Shown piece by piece: positions 17,794-25,418 of a DNA stretch of 64,000 nt. Below the pieces are notes generated by a model that was not told the DNA's origin, did no database searches, and saw only the letters and a list, made by a program, of their open reading frames with translations. The position numbers and the translations under genes were made by a program. Origin of the DNA: Flavobacterium beibuense F44-8 (GTDB lineage: Bacteria > Bacteroidota > Bacteroidia > Flavobacteriales > Flavobacteriaceae); the NCBI RefSeq assembly GCF_000769915.1, contig NZ_JRLV01000001.1:355797-419796 (forward strand). Reading direction: 5' to 3'. Every line of letters starts with the position of its first letter. The first letter of the stretch is position 1.

Positions 17794-18885
17794 TTAAGGG
17801 CATGGTTCTTCCATGCTGCTAATCCATTCGTCCATAAGTTCAAGCGCTTCTGTATGCTGTATCGTCCTTCCCAAAAGGGGCATTCTTTCGTTTTCCAGTA
17901 CCGAGTTTAACCTGTAATACATTTCAGATCGTTGTGTACTGCCTCGTGATATGATATGAGTAAGGGAGTTGTTTATAAATTCCTGGGGCTCTATACATAT
18001 TCCAAGGTTTGAAGGGGTAACAGTTTCGTTAAAGGCTAGCCTTATAGGGCGATAATCACAATGTGACCCTTCGCGGTGGCAATGGGCACAGTTAATGTCA
18101 AGATAAGAGCGAACTCTTAATTCCAAAGGCTGGGTTTTATCTGTCCAGTCTGTACTAGTAGTAATACCTGTTGGTAAATTATTTTCAAGATAACCCAGCT
18201 CAACCCATTTAGTTAACTGGTTTTTTGTTCCGTCACTATAATTAAACAGTTTATTTAAGTTTTGAGGCTTTGGTCCTATAGGTAGTGAATCCTGTTGTGA
18301 TTTATGGCAGGTAAAACATTCAACTCTTGATGGTATACGGTAGTTTGTGGTTTTAGTTTCATCGCCCTGTTGCCAGGTGATATTGGTAAAGCTTCCGTTC
18401 ATACTAAATGAGGCTTCTGTTTGCTCATCATTCCAAACATAATTAGCAAAAGTCCATTTGCCGTCTTTTTTTATCATTAGTCTGGTTTCTATAATTCGGG
18501 TGCTATTATCTGGCTGTACATTGTTGTAATAAAAATTCTTTATTAGCACAGCACCATCAGGGAAGTTTAATATATCGGTATCTGAAACATATGATGCCCT
18601 TACATTTTCCGGCATCCATACAAATCGTTTTTTTAAAGCGTAGTCTGTAAAAAGTGTGCTGTTAAGGTCGTAAGGAATTACCCCTTCAACAGGGATAAGG
18701 CTTTTCATTTCGCCTTCAAAAAAGTTATAATCCGATAGTTTAGGGTAGGGCACGGCATTAAGATCCATTACTACCTTAGAGGTGTTCGGTAATTCGGAAT
18801 ATTCACCCGAATCATCTTCTCCGCATGAGAAAAGTGTAACTATTGTGCTAAATAGCACAATAATATATAGGGTAAGGCTTTTCAT
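17794..18885 (-). CDS. SO2930-family diheme c-type cytochrome lipoprotein (copy 2)
   Basis: A lipoprotein of 363 residues from the ATG at 18885. An ATG 12 codons further upstream would add a non-signal-like extension and crowd the promoter. The lipobox is TLFSC, followed by GEDDSGE. Two heme c motifs, CFTCH and CAHCH, sit about 75 residues apart in the conserved context IPSRVECFTCH...GPKPQNLN...YLDINCAHCH, which marks the SO_2930/TIGR03806 group. It is probably on the outer membrane and carries electrons; the donor and acceptor are unknown. It is a tandem paralogue of the next gene, with its own promoter. Confidence 0.83.
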   Translation of the reverse strand: MKSLTLYIIVLFSTIVTLFSCGEDDSGEYSELPNTSKVVMDLNAVPYPKLSDYNFFEGEMKSLIPVEGVIPYDLNSTLFTDYALKKRFVWMPENVRASYVSDTDILNFPDGAVLIKNFYYNNVQPDNSTRIIETRLMIKKDGKWTFANYVWNDEQTEASFSMNGSFTNITWQQGDETKTTNYRIPSRVECFTCHKSQQDSLPIGPKPQNLNKLFNYSDGTKNQLTKWVELGYLENNLPTGITTSTDWTDKTQPLELRVRSYLDINCAHCHREGSHCDYRPIRLAFNETVTPSNLGICIEPQEFINNSLTHIISRGSTQRSEMYYRLNSVLENERMPLLGRTIQHTEALELMDEWISSMEEPCP

Positions 18886-18918
18886 ATTATTATATAAGCA
18901 ATTTTTATTTAAAAATAA

Positions 18919-18926
18919 CAAATATA
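18919..18926 (-). promoter_or_regulatory. -7 promoter box for diheme lipoprotein copy 2
   Basis: CAAATATA on the plus strand (TATATTTG on the minus), in the context ATAACAAATATATA that is repeated in front of copy 1. Confidence 0.6.
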
Positions 18927-18995
18927 TAATAAAACCTTAAATTTCAAACATTTAGAGTTAAAAAAGCGTTAAAATGATGTTTTTGTGTGATAAAA

Positions 18996-20093
18996 TTACT
19001 CACATGGAGTTTCCATATCGTTTATCCAGGCATTAATCATTTGGACTGCATCATCGTCTTTAAGAGTACGTCCTATTTGCGGCATCATTTCAACCGGGTC
19101 AAGACTAGCCATTTTGAAAGGCAGAAGTGAATTTCTGGAGTCTCCGGCTTTTATGATATACTCCTGTCCGCCACTTGCAAAATCCAAAGGAGGAGTACAT
19201 ATCCCGAAGTTTTCTGAGGCATTACCTGCGCTGTAAGCTAAGTTCATAGGAGTGTAGCCACAATAGGTGTTAGGAGAGTGGCAATGGGCACAATTTATAT
19301 CAAGATATGATCTAACTCTGTCTTCAAGAGGTTTGGTTTCATCATGCCAGTCTACTGTTGATACGATTTCTGAAGGCAGGTTACTACCGTCAAGATAACC
19401 TTCTTCAACCCATTTTTGCAGCTGATTGCTATTACCATCATTAAAGTTGAAGTTTTTGTTGAGGTTTTGAGGTTTTGGTCCAATTGGTGTGTTGGCTTCA
19501 AAAAGCTGGTGACATTTAAAACATTCCAGCTCAGAAGGGATTCTGTAATTGGTTTGTAACGTAACGCCGTCCTGCTCCCATGAAATAGGAACAATATTTC
19601 CGTTTAGGCTATAGGTAGCTTCTGTTTGTTCGTCATTCCATATATAATTAGCAAATATCCATCCGTCTTCTTTCTTAATCAGTACACGGGTTTCAATTAT
19701 TTTGGTACTATTATCAGGTTGTACATTGTTGTAGTAAAAATTCTTTATAAGTACTGCGCCTGCAGGGAAGTTAAGTGTACTACCATCAGTATCATAAGTA
19801 GCGGTTACATTATCGGGCATCCATACAAAACGCTTTTTAAGAGCATAGTCTGTAAACAGCGAACTGTTAAGGTCGTATGGTAATACTCCTTTTACGGGTT
19901 GAAGGTTTTTCATCTCTCCTTCAAAGAAATTGTAATCAGATAATTTAGGATAAGGTACAGCTGTAATATCAAATACTACCGGTGATTCATCCGGTATCTC
20001 AGAATAGTTATCACTATCATCCGATCCACATGAAATAAAAAAACTAAATAATAAAGAAACTACAGCTAAATATAAAAAGTATTGTTTTTTCAT
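18996..20093 (-). CDS. SO2930-family diheme c-type cytochrome lipoprotein (copy 1)
   Basis: A 365-residue lipoprotein: lipobox FFISC with Cys22, then GSDDSDNYSE, then the shared core AVPYPKLSDYNFFEGEM. Heme motifs are C191FKC194H195 and C268AHC271H272. Large blocks are identical to the neighbour (SLFTDYALKKRFVWMP, LIKNFYYNNVQPDNST, GPKPQNLN), showing a fairly recent tandem duplication. The regions around the second heme differ: SPNTYCGYTP here, REGSHCDYRP in the other. Members are often found next to UnbV/ASPIC or peroxidase-like genes. Electron transfer partners are unknown. Confidence 0.83.
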   Translation of the reverse strand: MKKQYFLYLAVVSLLFSFFISCGSDDSDNYSEIPDESPVVFDITAVPYPKLSDYNFFEGEMKNLQPVKGVLPYDLNSSLFTDYALKKRFVWMPDNVTATYDTDGSTLNFPAGAVLIKNFYYNNVQPDNSTKIIETRVLIKKEDGWIFANYIWNDEQTEATYSLNGNIVPISWEQDGVTLQTNYRIPSELECFKCHQLFEANTPIGPKPQNLNKNFNFNDGNSNQLQKWVEEGYLDGSNLPSEIVSTVDWHDETKPLEDRVRSYLDINCAHCHSPNTYCGYTPMNLAYSAGNASENFGICTPPLDFASGGQEYIIKAGDSRNSLLPFKMASLDPVEMMPQIGRTLKDDDAVQMINAWINDMETPCE

Positions 20094-20124
20094 TTGTTAC
20101 ATCCTAAAATTGTTGAAAAGATAA

Positions 20125-20132
20125 CAAATATA
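20125..20132 (-). promoter_or_regulatory. -7 promoter box for diheme lipoprotein copy 1
   Basis: CAAATATA on the plus strand (TATATTTG on the minus). The same ATAACAAATATATA block as before copy 2 suggests the promoter was duplicated with the gene. Confidence 0.6.
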
Positions 20133-20155
20133 TATAAAACTTTAAAAAAACACCT

Positions 20156-20701
20156 TTACAGCGCAAGTTTAACATTATACTGATTTAATTCTTCAAGAGC
20201 TTCTGCAGAAGTGTGGTCAAAAGTTTCCCTGTGCAGGTTTCTTTCTTTTTTAAGCGCTATGCGTTTAACAGAGTTATAAAAACGCCTTACCTCTTCAAGG
20301 TCTGAAAGTATTAATGTAGGTACTTTTACATTTTTACCTTCATCATCTTTAGCTACCATGGTAAAGTAAGATGAGTTACAGTGTTTAACAACTCCGGTTT
20401 GTATGTTTTGTGCAGTTACCCTTATACCTACAACCATAGAACTGTTACCAACATAGTTTACCGATGCCTTCATGGTAACCAATTCGCCAATTTCGATTGG
20501 ATTTAGAAAGTCTACCGTATCTACCGATGCAGTTACACAGTAGCGACCTGAATATTTAGAGGCACATGCAAAAGCAATCTGATCCATTAACATTAGTATG
20601 TATCCACCATGTATCTTTCCGCTAAAGTTAGAGTGTGAGGGTAACATCAGTTCTGATATAGTAACCTTAGAGGTGCTTACTTTTCTTGGCTTGGTATTCA
20701 T
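20156..20701 (-). CDS. Acyl-CoA thioesterase (hotdog fold, YciA/BACH-like)
   Basis: A 181-residue cytoplasmic hotdog protein. The catalytic region reads PSHSNFSGKIHGGYILMLMDQIAFACASKYSG, where the N-F-x-G-x-x-H-G-G pattern and the Asp in MDQIA are the known active site; VDFLNPIEIGELV follows. It hydrolyses acyl-CoA esters, probably of medium to long chains. The C-terminal helical tail extends past one hotdog unit. The ATG is 16 bp downstream of the rmuC stop, so it may be the second gene of an rmuC-led transcript. Confidence 0.87.
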   Translation of the reverse strand: MNTKPRKVSTSKVTISELMLPSHSNFSGKIHGGYILMLMDQIAFACASKYSGRYCVTASVDTVDFLNPIEIGELVTMKASVNYVGNSSMVVGIRVTAQNIQTGVVKHCNSSYFTMVAKDDEGKNVKVPTLILSDLEEVRRFYNSVKRIALKKERNLHRETFDHTSAEALEELNQYNVKLAL

Positions 20702-20717
20702 AATAAAATGGTATTAG

Positions 20718-22121
20718 TTACAGGTTAGGCAGTTCGTTATTATCTTCTTCATCAATATCATTTTCATTTGAAGCGAGTAGTGCCCTGTTTACAATATTTT
20801 CAGGAAGCGCTTTTTTAGCTTTAGCTCCCATTTTTTTAAGTTTTTCAATACTGGTAATTATGTTTCCGCGACCGTTAACCAGTTTATTCATAGCACCTTC
20901 GTAAGCTTTTTTACCTTCGTCCATACGTTTGCCTACCATAATAAGGTCGCCCACAAAACCTTCAAATTTATCGTAAAGTGCTCCTGCCTGTCTTGCAATT
21001 TCGTAGGCATTTTCCTGTTGCTTTTGGTTAGTCCACATACTGTCTATAGTACGTAGGGTTGCCAGTAAGGTACTTGGAGTAACGATTACTATATTACGTT
21101 CAAAAGCCTTGTTATATAGAGTTGTGTCTTCATTAAGGGCTATAGCAAAAGCAGGTTCTATAGGGATGAAAAGCAATACAAAATCAGGGCTTTCCATTTT
21201 ATAAATATCATGGTAGTTTTTATCACTTAACTGATCTACATGTCTTTTGATAGAACTTACGTGCTCTTTTAGATGAACAATTCTTAGAGTTTCATCTTCT
21301 TCATTTACATAACGCTCGTAAGCTACAAGTGAAACCTTAGAGTCAACAATCATTTTCTTACCATCCGGGAGATTTATCACCACATCTGGCTGAATTCGGT
21401 TTCCTTCCTCATTAACATGACTTTGCTGTACCTCGTACTCACGTCCTTTTTCAAGACCCGATTTTTCCAGTACGCGTTCCAGTATAAGTTCGCCCCAGTT
21501 ACCCTGCATTTTAGAGTCACCTTTAAGTGCCTTGGTAAGGTTAAGGGTTTCACGGCTCATTTGCTCGTTCATTTCACGAAGCCCTAATATTTGTTGGCGC
21601 AGTGCAGCGTGGTAGTCAATACTTTCTTTATGGGTATCTTCAACCTTCTTTTCAAACAAATGGATTTTTTCCTGTAATGGGGAAAGTATATTTTTAAGGT
21701 TTTCCTTATTCTGTTCGGTAAATTTATTGGATTTTTCTTCCAGTATCTTATTGGCAAGATTCTCAAATTCTTGAGTGAATTTTTCCCTTAGCTCTTCGGT
21801 TTCCTTTCTTTGTTCGCGCATGCGTTCCATAAGGTTGTCAAAGTCGGTTTCCTTTTTGGTAAGCTGTACGGTAAGGGCGTCTTTTGCCGTTCTTAAATCG
21901 TCACGTTCGGTAATTATCTGGGTAATTTGTTTTTCTAAAACACCTTTTTCGTTTACGGCCTGCTGTTTAAGCTGTTCAATGGTAAGCATCAGGCTGTTGT
22001 TGCGTTCTTCGAGTACTTTTTTGTCTGAAGATGATTTCGAAGAAAATAAAATCCTTCCTAAGTAAATTCCTAAAGCTAAGGCAATAATAAAGGCGAATAG
22101 TAATGTAATAGTATCGGGCAT
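20718..22121 (-). CDS. rmuC: DNA recombination protein RmuC
   Basis: A 467-residue protein with an N-terminal membrane anchor (residues 4-26), a long coiled coil (about 35-190, many E/K/Q heptads), and a C-terminal PD-(D/E)xK-like nuclease domain: MQGNWGELILERVLEKSGL, QPDVVINLPDGKKMIVDSKVSLVAYERY, and PDFVLLFIPIEPAF. RmuC limits inversions at short inverted repeats and has been tied to defence in some bacteria; its exact reaction is not settled. Length is usual for the family. It leads a short leftward unit with the thioesterase. Confidence 0.93.
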   Translation of the reverse strand: MPDTITLLFAFIIALALGIYLGRILFSSKSSSDKKVLEERNNSLMLTIEQLKQQAVNEKGVLEKQITQIITERDDLRTAKDALTVQLTKKETDFDNLMERMREQRKETEELREKFTQEFENLANKILEEKSNKFTEQNKENLKNILSPLQEKIHLFEKKVEDTHKESIDYHAALRQQILGLREMNEQMSRETLNLTKALKGDSKMQGNWGELILERVLEKSGLEKGREYEVQQSHVNEEGNRIQPDVVINLPDGKKMIVDSKVSLVAYERYVNEEDETLRIVHLKEHVSSIKRHVDQLSDKNYHDIYKMESPDFVLLFIPIEPAFAIALNEDTTLYNKAFERNIVIVTPSTLLATLRTIDSMWTNQKQQENAYEIARQAGALYDKFEGFVGDLIMVGKRMDEGKKAYEGAMNKLVNGRGNIITSIEKLKKMGAKAKKALPENIVNRALLASNENDIDEEDNNELPNL

Positions 22122-22189
22122 TTGTAGTGTATTTGCTTAAGGGTAAAATTAAGGAAAATATTGCAAGGCACTGCACAAAAAAATACTGT

Positions 22190-22197
22190 TATATTTG
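22190..22197 (+). promoter_or_regulatory. -7 promoter box for the first DUF2007-like gene
   Basis: TATATTTG, 20 bp before the ATG at 22217. An alternative ATG at 22127 lies upstream of this promoter, which rules it out as the main start. Confidence 0.62.
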
Positions 22198-22216
22198 TTT
22201 TTACAAACCAACAATA

Positions 22217-22870
22217 ATGAGTGAAATAGTAACATTTAAAAAGTACCCTGACGTGGTTCAGGCTAATGAACTTAAAGAGTTTTTGCTGAAAAATAATATA
22301 GAGTGTTATCTGGCAGATAATGAACCCTCGGTAGATAGCTTTATAGTAGGCACTCCAATGACCGATTATGAAGTGAAAATTAAGCAGAAAGATTTTGAAA
22401 AGGCTACAGTACTGGTTGAAAAGAGATCTGCAGGGATGTTAAATAATATTGATCCTGATTATTATCTGTTCACATTTACCAATGAAGAATTGTATGATAT
22501 TTTATTAAAACAGGATGAATGGAATGAGTTTGATTATTTGCTGGCTAAAAAGCTTTTAACCGAAAGGGGTAAAACTGTTGATGAGGATATGATAAGCAGC
22601 CTTAAAAAACAACGGATTGCTGATATTGCTAAAAAAGATCCCAATGAAAAGGTATGGATGGTAGCAGGTTATATTTTGAGCTTATTGGGAGGTTTTATAG
22701 GAATTATTATTGGGTATATGTTATGGAAATCTAAAAACTCACTTCCTGATGGTAAATCGGTATACAGCTATACTGAAAAAGGAAGAAGCCATGGTTTTAC
22801 TATATTTTGTATAGGTATTATAGTTACGGTTATCTCTCTTTTATACCGATTTAATTTGTATACGTCTTAA
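22217..22870 (+). CDS. DUF2007-like membrane protein, first of a tandem pair
   Basis: A 217-residue protein from the promoter-supported ATG. The N-terminal 70 residues (VTFKKYPDVVQANELKEFLLKNNIECYLADN...YEVKIKQKDFEKATVLVEK) match the DUF2007 'putative signal transducing' fold, a small ferredoxin-like domain. A helical region follows (YDILLKQDEWNEFDYLLAKKLLTERG), then two membrane segments near residues 150-172 and 196-213 separated by a short loop. Function unknown. Layout and local motifs are the same in the gene at 23109, so they are paralogues. Confidence 0.68.
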   Translation: MSEIVTFKKYPDVVQANELKEFLLKNNIECYLADNEPSVDSFIVGTPMTDYEVKIKQKDFEKATVLVEKRSAGMLNNIDPDYYLFTFTNEELYDILLKQDEWNEFDYLLAKKLLTERGKTVDEDMISSLKKQRIADIAKKDPNEKVWMVAGYILSLLGGFIGIIIGYMLWKSKNSLPDGKSVYSYTEKGRSHGFTIFCIGIIVTVISLLYRFNLYTS

Positions 22871-23075
22871 AGTTCACTTTATTACTTGTTTAAGGAGTTA
22901 TATTTTAGTACTATTTTAAATACAAAATAATTGTTAAAATTATTTTACAACCTTTTTGAGGATTTTAATTTTACGGAAATCCGCATATAGAAAGGTTTTG
23001 TTAAAACTTATCTATAAGTTTTCTTTAAATTATTGGTTATCTGATATGTAAATGAGGTTTTTAGGAGGTTTTTCC

Positions 23076-23083
23076 TATATTTG
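23076..23083 (+). promoter_or_regulatory. -7 promoter box for the second DUF2007-like gene
   Basis: TATATTTG 25 bp before the ATG at 23109. The upstream in-frame ATG at 23052 would place the promoter inside the coding region, so the shorter start is preferred. Confidence 0.62.
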
Positions 23084-23108
23084 GAGAACCACCATCTATA
23101 TAAACCAA

Positions 23109-23741
23109 ATGAAAAGAACTTTTACTACTTTAAAGACTTTTCCTGATTTCGATCAGGCAAAAGAACTGAAGCGCTTTTTGTGCAAAAATGAAATCAGAAG
23201 CTTTTTAAACGACAATCACGACTCTCCTGTTGGTGATTTTGAGGTTAAGGTAATTACTACCGATCTTAAAAATGCCACAAGGTTACTGGAGGAAAAAACC
23301 AAGCAAATGGTAGGGGAGGTAGCAGGTGACTATTGTTTATACTCTTACTCAACTCCGCAGTTGTATGACATCCTGATTAATAAGGATGTTTGGAGTGACT
23401 TTGATTTTATGCTCGCGAAAAAGATACTTCATGAAAAAGGAATGCCCACTGATGCCGATACCCTGTATAGTATAAAACAGGAAAAAGCTAAAAACACAGC
23501 TAAGCCAAAAACGAACCAGATAGTACATATTCTTGCCGGATATGTTTTGGCACTTTTAGGAGGTGTAGCCGGTATAGTGATTGGCTTTTTGATGTGGAAT
23601 TCCCAAAAGCAAATGCCCGGAGGTGTAAGTGTATTTAGTTACACAGACGTTGAAAGGAAACATGGTCGTATAATATTTGGATTAGGTATCCTGATATTTG
23701 CGATTATAATTAGCTTAAGGTTAAGGCAGATTCCTAATTAA
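23109..23741 (+). CDS. DUF2007-like membrane protein, second of a tandem pair
   Basis: A 210-residue paralogue of the previous gene: DUF2007-like domain (LKTFPDFDQAKELKRFLCKNEIRSFLNDN...FEVKVITTDLKNATRLLEEK), the same helical middle (YDILINKDVWSDFDFMLAKKILHEKG) and two C-terminal membrane segments (HILAGYVLALLGGVAGIVIGF; IIFGLGILIFAIIISL). It is more diverged at the ends than in the middle. Each copy has its own promoter, so they may be expressed under different conditions. Function unknown. Its stop overlaps by 4 bases the stop of the convergent amidotransferase gene. Confidence 0.68.
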   Translation: MKRTFTTLKTFPDFDQAKELKRFLCKNEIRSFLNDNHDSPVGDFEVKVITTDLKNATRLLEEKTKQMVGEVAGDYCLYSYSTPQLYDILINKDVWSDFDFMLAKKILHEKGMPTDADTLYSIKQEKAKNTAKPKTNQIVHILAGYVLALLGGVAGIVIGFLMWNSQKQMPGGVSVFSYTDVERKHGRIIFGLGILIFAIIISLRLRQIPN

Positions 23742-24307
23742 ATCTCTAACCAGTTTTTAAGTATTGTTTTCCCGTTAGGAGTCAGTACCGATTCAGGATG
23801 GAATTGCACGCCCCTCACGTCATACCCCTTGTGACGTAGTGACATTATTTGTCCGTTTTCATCCAGAGAAGTTATTTCCAGTGTTTCAGGAAAATCTTCT
23901 TTATCCACGCACCAGGAATGGTAGCGCCCCACACAAATTTTTTTATCAAGCCCTTTAAAAAGGGGTTCGTCTTCTGCTATAATAGTTATTGTAGTGGCTA
24001 CGCCGTGGTATACCGTATCGAGGTTTATGAGCTTTCCGCCAAAAACTTCGCCAATAGCCTGTTGCCCTAAACAAACGCCCAGTATACTTTTAGAAGGAGC
24101 ATATTTTTTTATGATATTTTCCAGTAATCCGGCATTTGCAGGGAGACCCGGACCGGGTGATAAAAGGATTTTATTAAAACCTTCAACATCTTCAATAAGG
24201 AGTTCATCGTTCCTTATAACGGTAACCTCACAATCCAAACTTTCCAGATAGTGTACCAGGTTATACGTAAAGCTGTCGTAGTTATCTATTACAAGTACTT
24301 TTTTCAT
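23738..24307 (-). CDS. Anthranilate/aminodeoxychorismate synthase glutamine amidotransferase (TrpG/PabA)
   Basis: A 189-residue class I glutamine amidotransferase of the usual length. Oxyanion region LLSPGPGLP; nucleophile Cys79 in LGVCLGQQAIG; the catalytic His and Glu in GVQFHPES. It supplies ammonia to TrpE or PabB in tryptophan or folate synthesis. No trp or pab partner gene is nearby, so the choice between trpG and pabA cannot be made from this window; an isolated location slightly favours PabA or a shared subunit. It has its own -7 box. Confidence 0.9.
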   Translation of the reverse strand: MKKVLVIDNYDSFTYNLVHYLESLDCEVTVIRNDELLIEDVEGFNKILLSPGPGLPANAGLLENIIKKYAPSKSILGVCLGQQAIGEVFGGKLINLDTVYHGVATTITIIAEDEPLFKGLDKKICVGRYHSWCVDKEDFPETLEITSLDENGQIMSLRHKGYDVRGVQFHPESVLTPNGKTILKNWLEI

Positions 24308-24323
24308 ATTTAATGCAGGTGTG

Positions 24324-24331
24324 CAAATGTA
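24324..24331 (-). promoter_or_regulatory. -7 promoter box for the trpG/pabA-type gene
   Basis: CAAATGTA on the plus strand reads TACATTTG on the minus strand, a full TAnnTTTG match about 16 bp from the ATG. Confidence 0.6.
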
Positions 24332-24399
24332 TGAAAGTGAACCGAAAAAAAATAATCTTAAAAATCTACTAAATTGGTAGACTAATAAAAATATTTAAT

Positions 24400-24407
24400 T
24401 ATATTTG
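24400..24407 (+). promoter_or_regulatory. -7 promoter box of the cysE-cysM leader
   Basis: TATATTTG, with a TTG at 24375-24377 in the -33 region (22-bp spacing). Transcription should begin near 24412, giving a leader of about 180 nt before cysE. Confidence 0.65.
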
Positions 24408-24425
24408 TTATGCACAAAAGAATAT

Positions 24426-24506
24426 ATGGCAGTTTTAACAAACAAGTGTACGGAGTGTATGTGTTTCCCTTTATACGGGGATGCATTAACTGTGCACGAC
24501 AATTAG
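24426..24506 (+). CDS. Putative Cys-codon leader peptide (26 residues) upstream of cysE
   Basis: A short ORF, ATG at 24426 to TAG at 24504-24506, about 14 nt after the predicted transcription start. Residues 7-14 read KCTECMCF: three Cys codons (TGT at 24447, 24456 and 24462) within six codons, very unusual for a random 26-codon frame in this genome. It is followed by a strong terminator and then the two cysteine synthesis genes. This is the arrangement of a ribosome-mediated attenuator in which shortage of Cys-tRNA stalls translation. The ORF and Cys cluster are seen directly; the regulatory role is inferred. It could be a chance ORF, but placement, content and terminator all agree. Confidence 0.6.
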   Translation: MAVLTNKCTECMCFPLYGDALTVHDN

Positions 24507-24544
24507 GTTCATTCCTAAACAGTAAACAGTTAAAGGCTCCTCGT
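24466..24544 (+). promoter_or_regulatory. Predicted alternative pairings of the Cys attenuator
   Basis: TCCC at 24466-24469 can pair with GGGA at 24478-24481. The same region (ACGGGGA, 24475-24481, and GC at 24483-24484 with one bulge) can instead pair with GCTCCTCGT (24536-24544), the left arm of the terminator. TTAACTGT (24486-24493) can pair with ACAGTTAA (24526-24533), enclosing a TTAGG/CCTAA hairpin. If a ribosome stalls on the Cys codons it would cover TCCC and free ACGGGGA to block the terminator. Found by eye; not folded computationally. Confidence 0.45.
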
Positions 24545-24564
24545 TACCACGAGGAGCCTTTTTT
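24532..24564 (+). terminator. Strong intrinsic terminator in the cysE leader (attenuator)
   Basis: AAAGGCTCCTCGT-TACC-ACGAGGAGCCTTT, a 13-bp perfect stem with a 4-nt loop and a T run. It lies between the leader ORF and cysE, with no full gene upstream on this strand and no visible second promoter before cysE. It would therefore block the operon unless conditionally read through. Confidence 0.85.
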
Positions 24565-24590
24565 ATTTATAGCCTTTTAATAACTAATAT

Positions 24591-25406
24591 ATGAAGCATC
24601 CCGTTTATACCGCAAATTATTTGAAATCGGGGGTGTTGCCCGATAAACAGAAAACAGGGTACTGGACAGAAGAATTTTTTCAGTGGCTGTTTTGCATAGG
24701 GCCGCAGTTTACCGATTATGATTTCTTTTTAAATAAAGAAAAAGAGCTGGACGGAGTACTATCTGACCTGCTTTGCCTTTCGGGGCTGCAGGAAGAGAGA
24801 ATACAACCGTTAATAAACTATCTTAAGGAAAAGGTGGTAGTGCTGCACCAAAAGATGGAAGATAGCCTTAAGGCAATTTTTGCTTTTGATCCCGCAGCCA
24901 AGTCAAGAACCGAAGTACTGGTATCTTATCCGGGTTTTTTTGCAATAGCGATTTATCGTGTTGCGCATGAGCTTTGGGTTAATGATGTGCCTGTGTTACC
25001 AAGGCTCATAAGTGAATATGTACATGGTAAAACAGGTATTGATATTCACCCGGGTGCAACGATAGGTGACCGTTTTTTTATAGATCATGGTACAGGTATC
25101 GTAATAGGAGAGACATCAGTAATAGGTAACGACGTAAAAATTTATCAGGGAGTAACACTTGGTGCGCTTAGTGTGCACAAGGAGGAAGCATCGGTAAAGC
25201 GACACCCTACAATAGGTGACAATGTTACCATTTATGCCAATGCCACTATTTTAGGAGGTAATACCGTAGTGGGTAACGATTCTGTAATAGGAGGTAACGT
25301 TTGGCTTACCCACTCAATACCGGCACATTCTCTGGTATATCATAAAAGTGAAATAACAATAAAATCTAAGGAAACATTTCCTGAACCATTAAATTTTGTA
25401 ATATAA
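24591..25406 (+). CDS. cysE: Serine O-acetyltransferase
   Basis: A 271-residue enzyme that acetylates L-serine with acetyl-CoA, the first step of cysteine synthesis. The N-terminal helical domain (about 1-130) is followed by the left-handed parallel beta helix: [64 protein letters not shown]. The catalytic His in IDHGTG and the 'HPTI' turn are present. The C-terminal tail ends PLNFVI; an Ile at the end is the usual contact with O-acetylserine sulfhydrylase in the cysteine synthase complex. It lies 12 bp before cysM in one operon and behind the proposed Cys attenuator. Confidence 0.94.
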   Translation: MKHPVYTANYLKSGVLPDKQKTGYWTEEFFQWLFCIGPQFTDYDFFLNKEKELDGVLSDLLCLSGLQEERIQPLINYLKEKVVVLHQKMEDSLKAIFAFDPAAKSRTEVLVSYPGFFAIAIYRVAHELWVNDVPVLPRLISEYVHGKTGIDIHPGATIGDRFFIDHGTGIVIGETSVIGNDVKIYQGVTLGALSVHKEEASVKRHPTIGDNVTIYANATILGGNTVVGNDSVIGGNVWLTHSIPAHSLVYHKSEITIKSKETFPEPLNFVI

Positions 25407-25418
25407 AAGAGCATAGAT

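Noticed and set aside
17794..18921. The ATG at 18921 as start of diheme lipoprotein copy 2
   Set aside because: It would lie within the -7 box (18919-18926) and add a non-signal N-terminus. ATG 18885 gives a proper lipobox position matching copy 1.
23003..23022. AAAACTTA-TCTA-TAAGTTTT hairpin as a terminator
   Set aside because: The stem is AT-only apart from one C-G pair and the T run is interrupted. It may be a chance palindrome; not called.
24410..24412. An ATG at 24410 starting a longer ORF that overlaps the leader
   Set aside because: It lies at or before the predicted transcription start and its frame runs through the terminator hairpin, so it is not a likely gene.
24407..24590. A SAM or other known riboswitch upstream of cysE
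   Set aside because: No S-box-like core or other riboswitch consensus that I know is visible. The Cys-codon ORF plus terminator explains the leader better.
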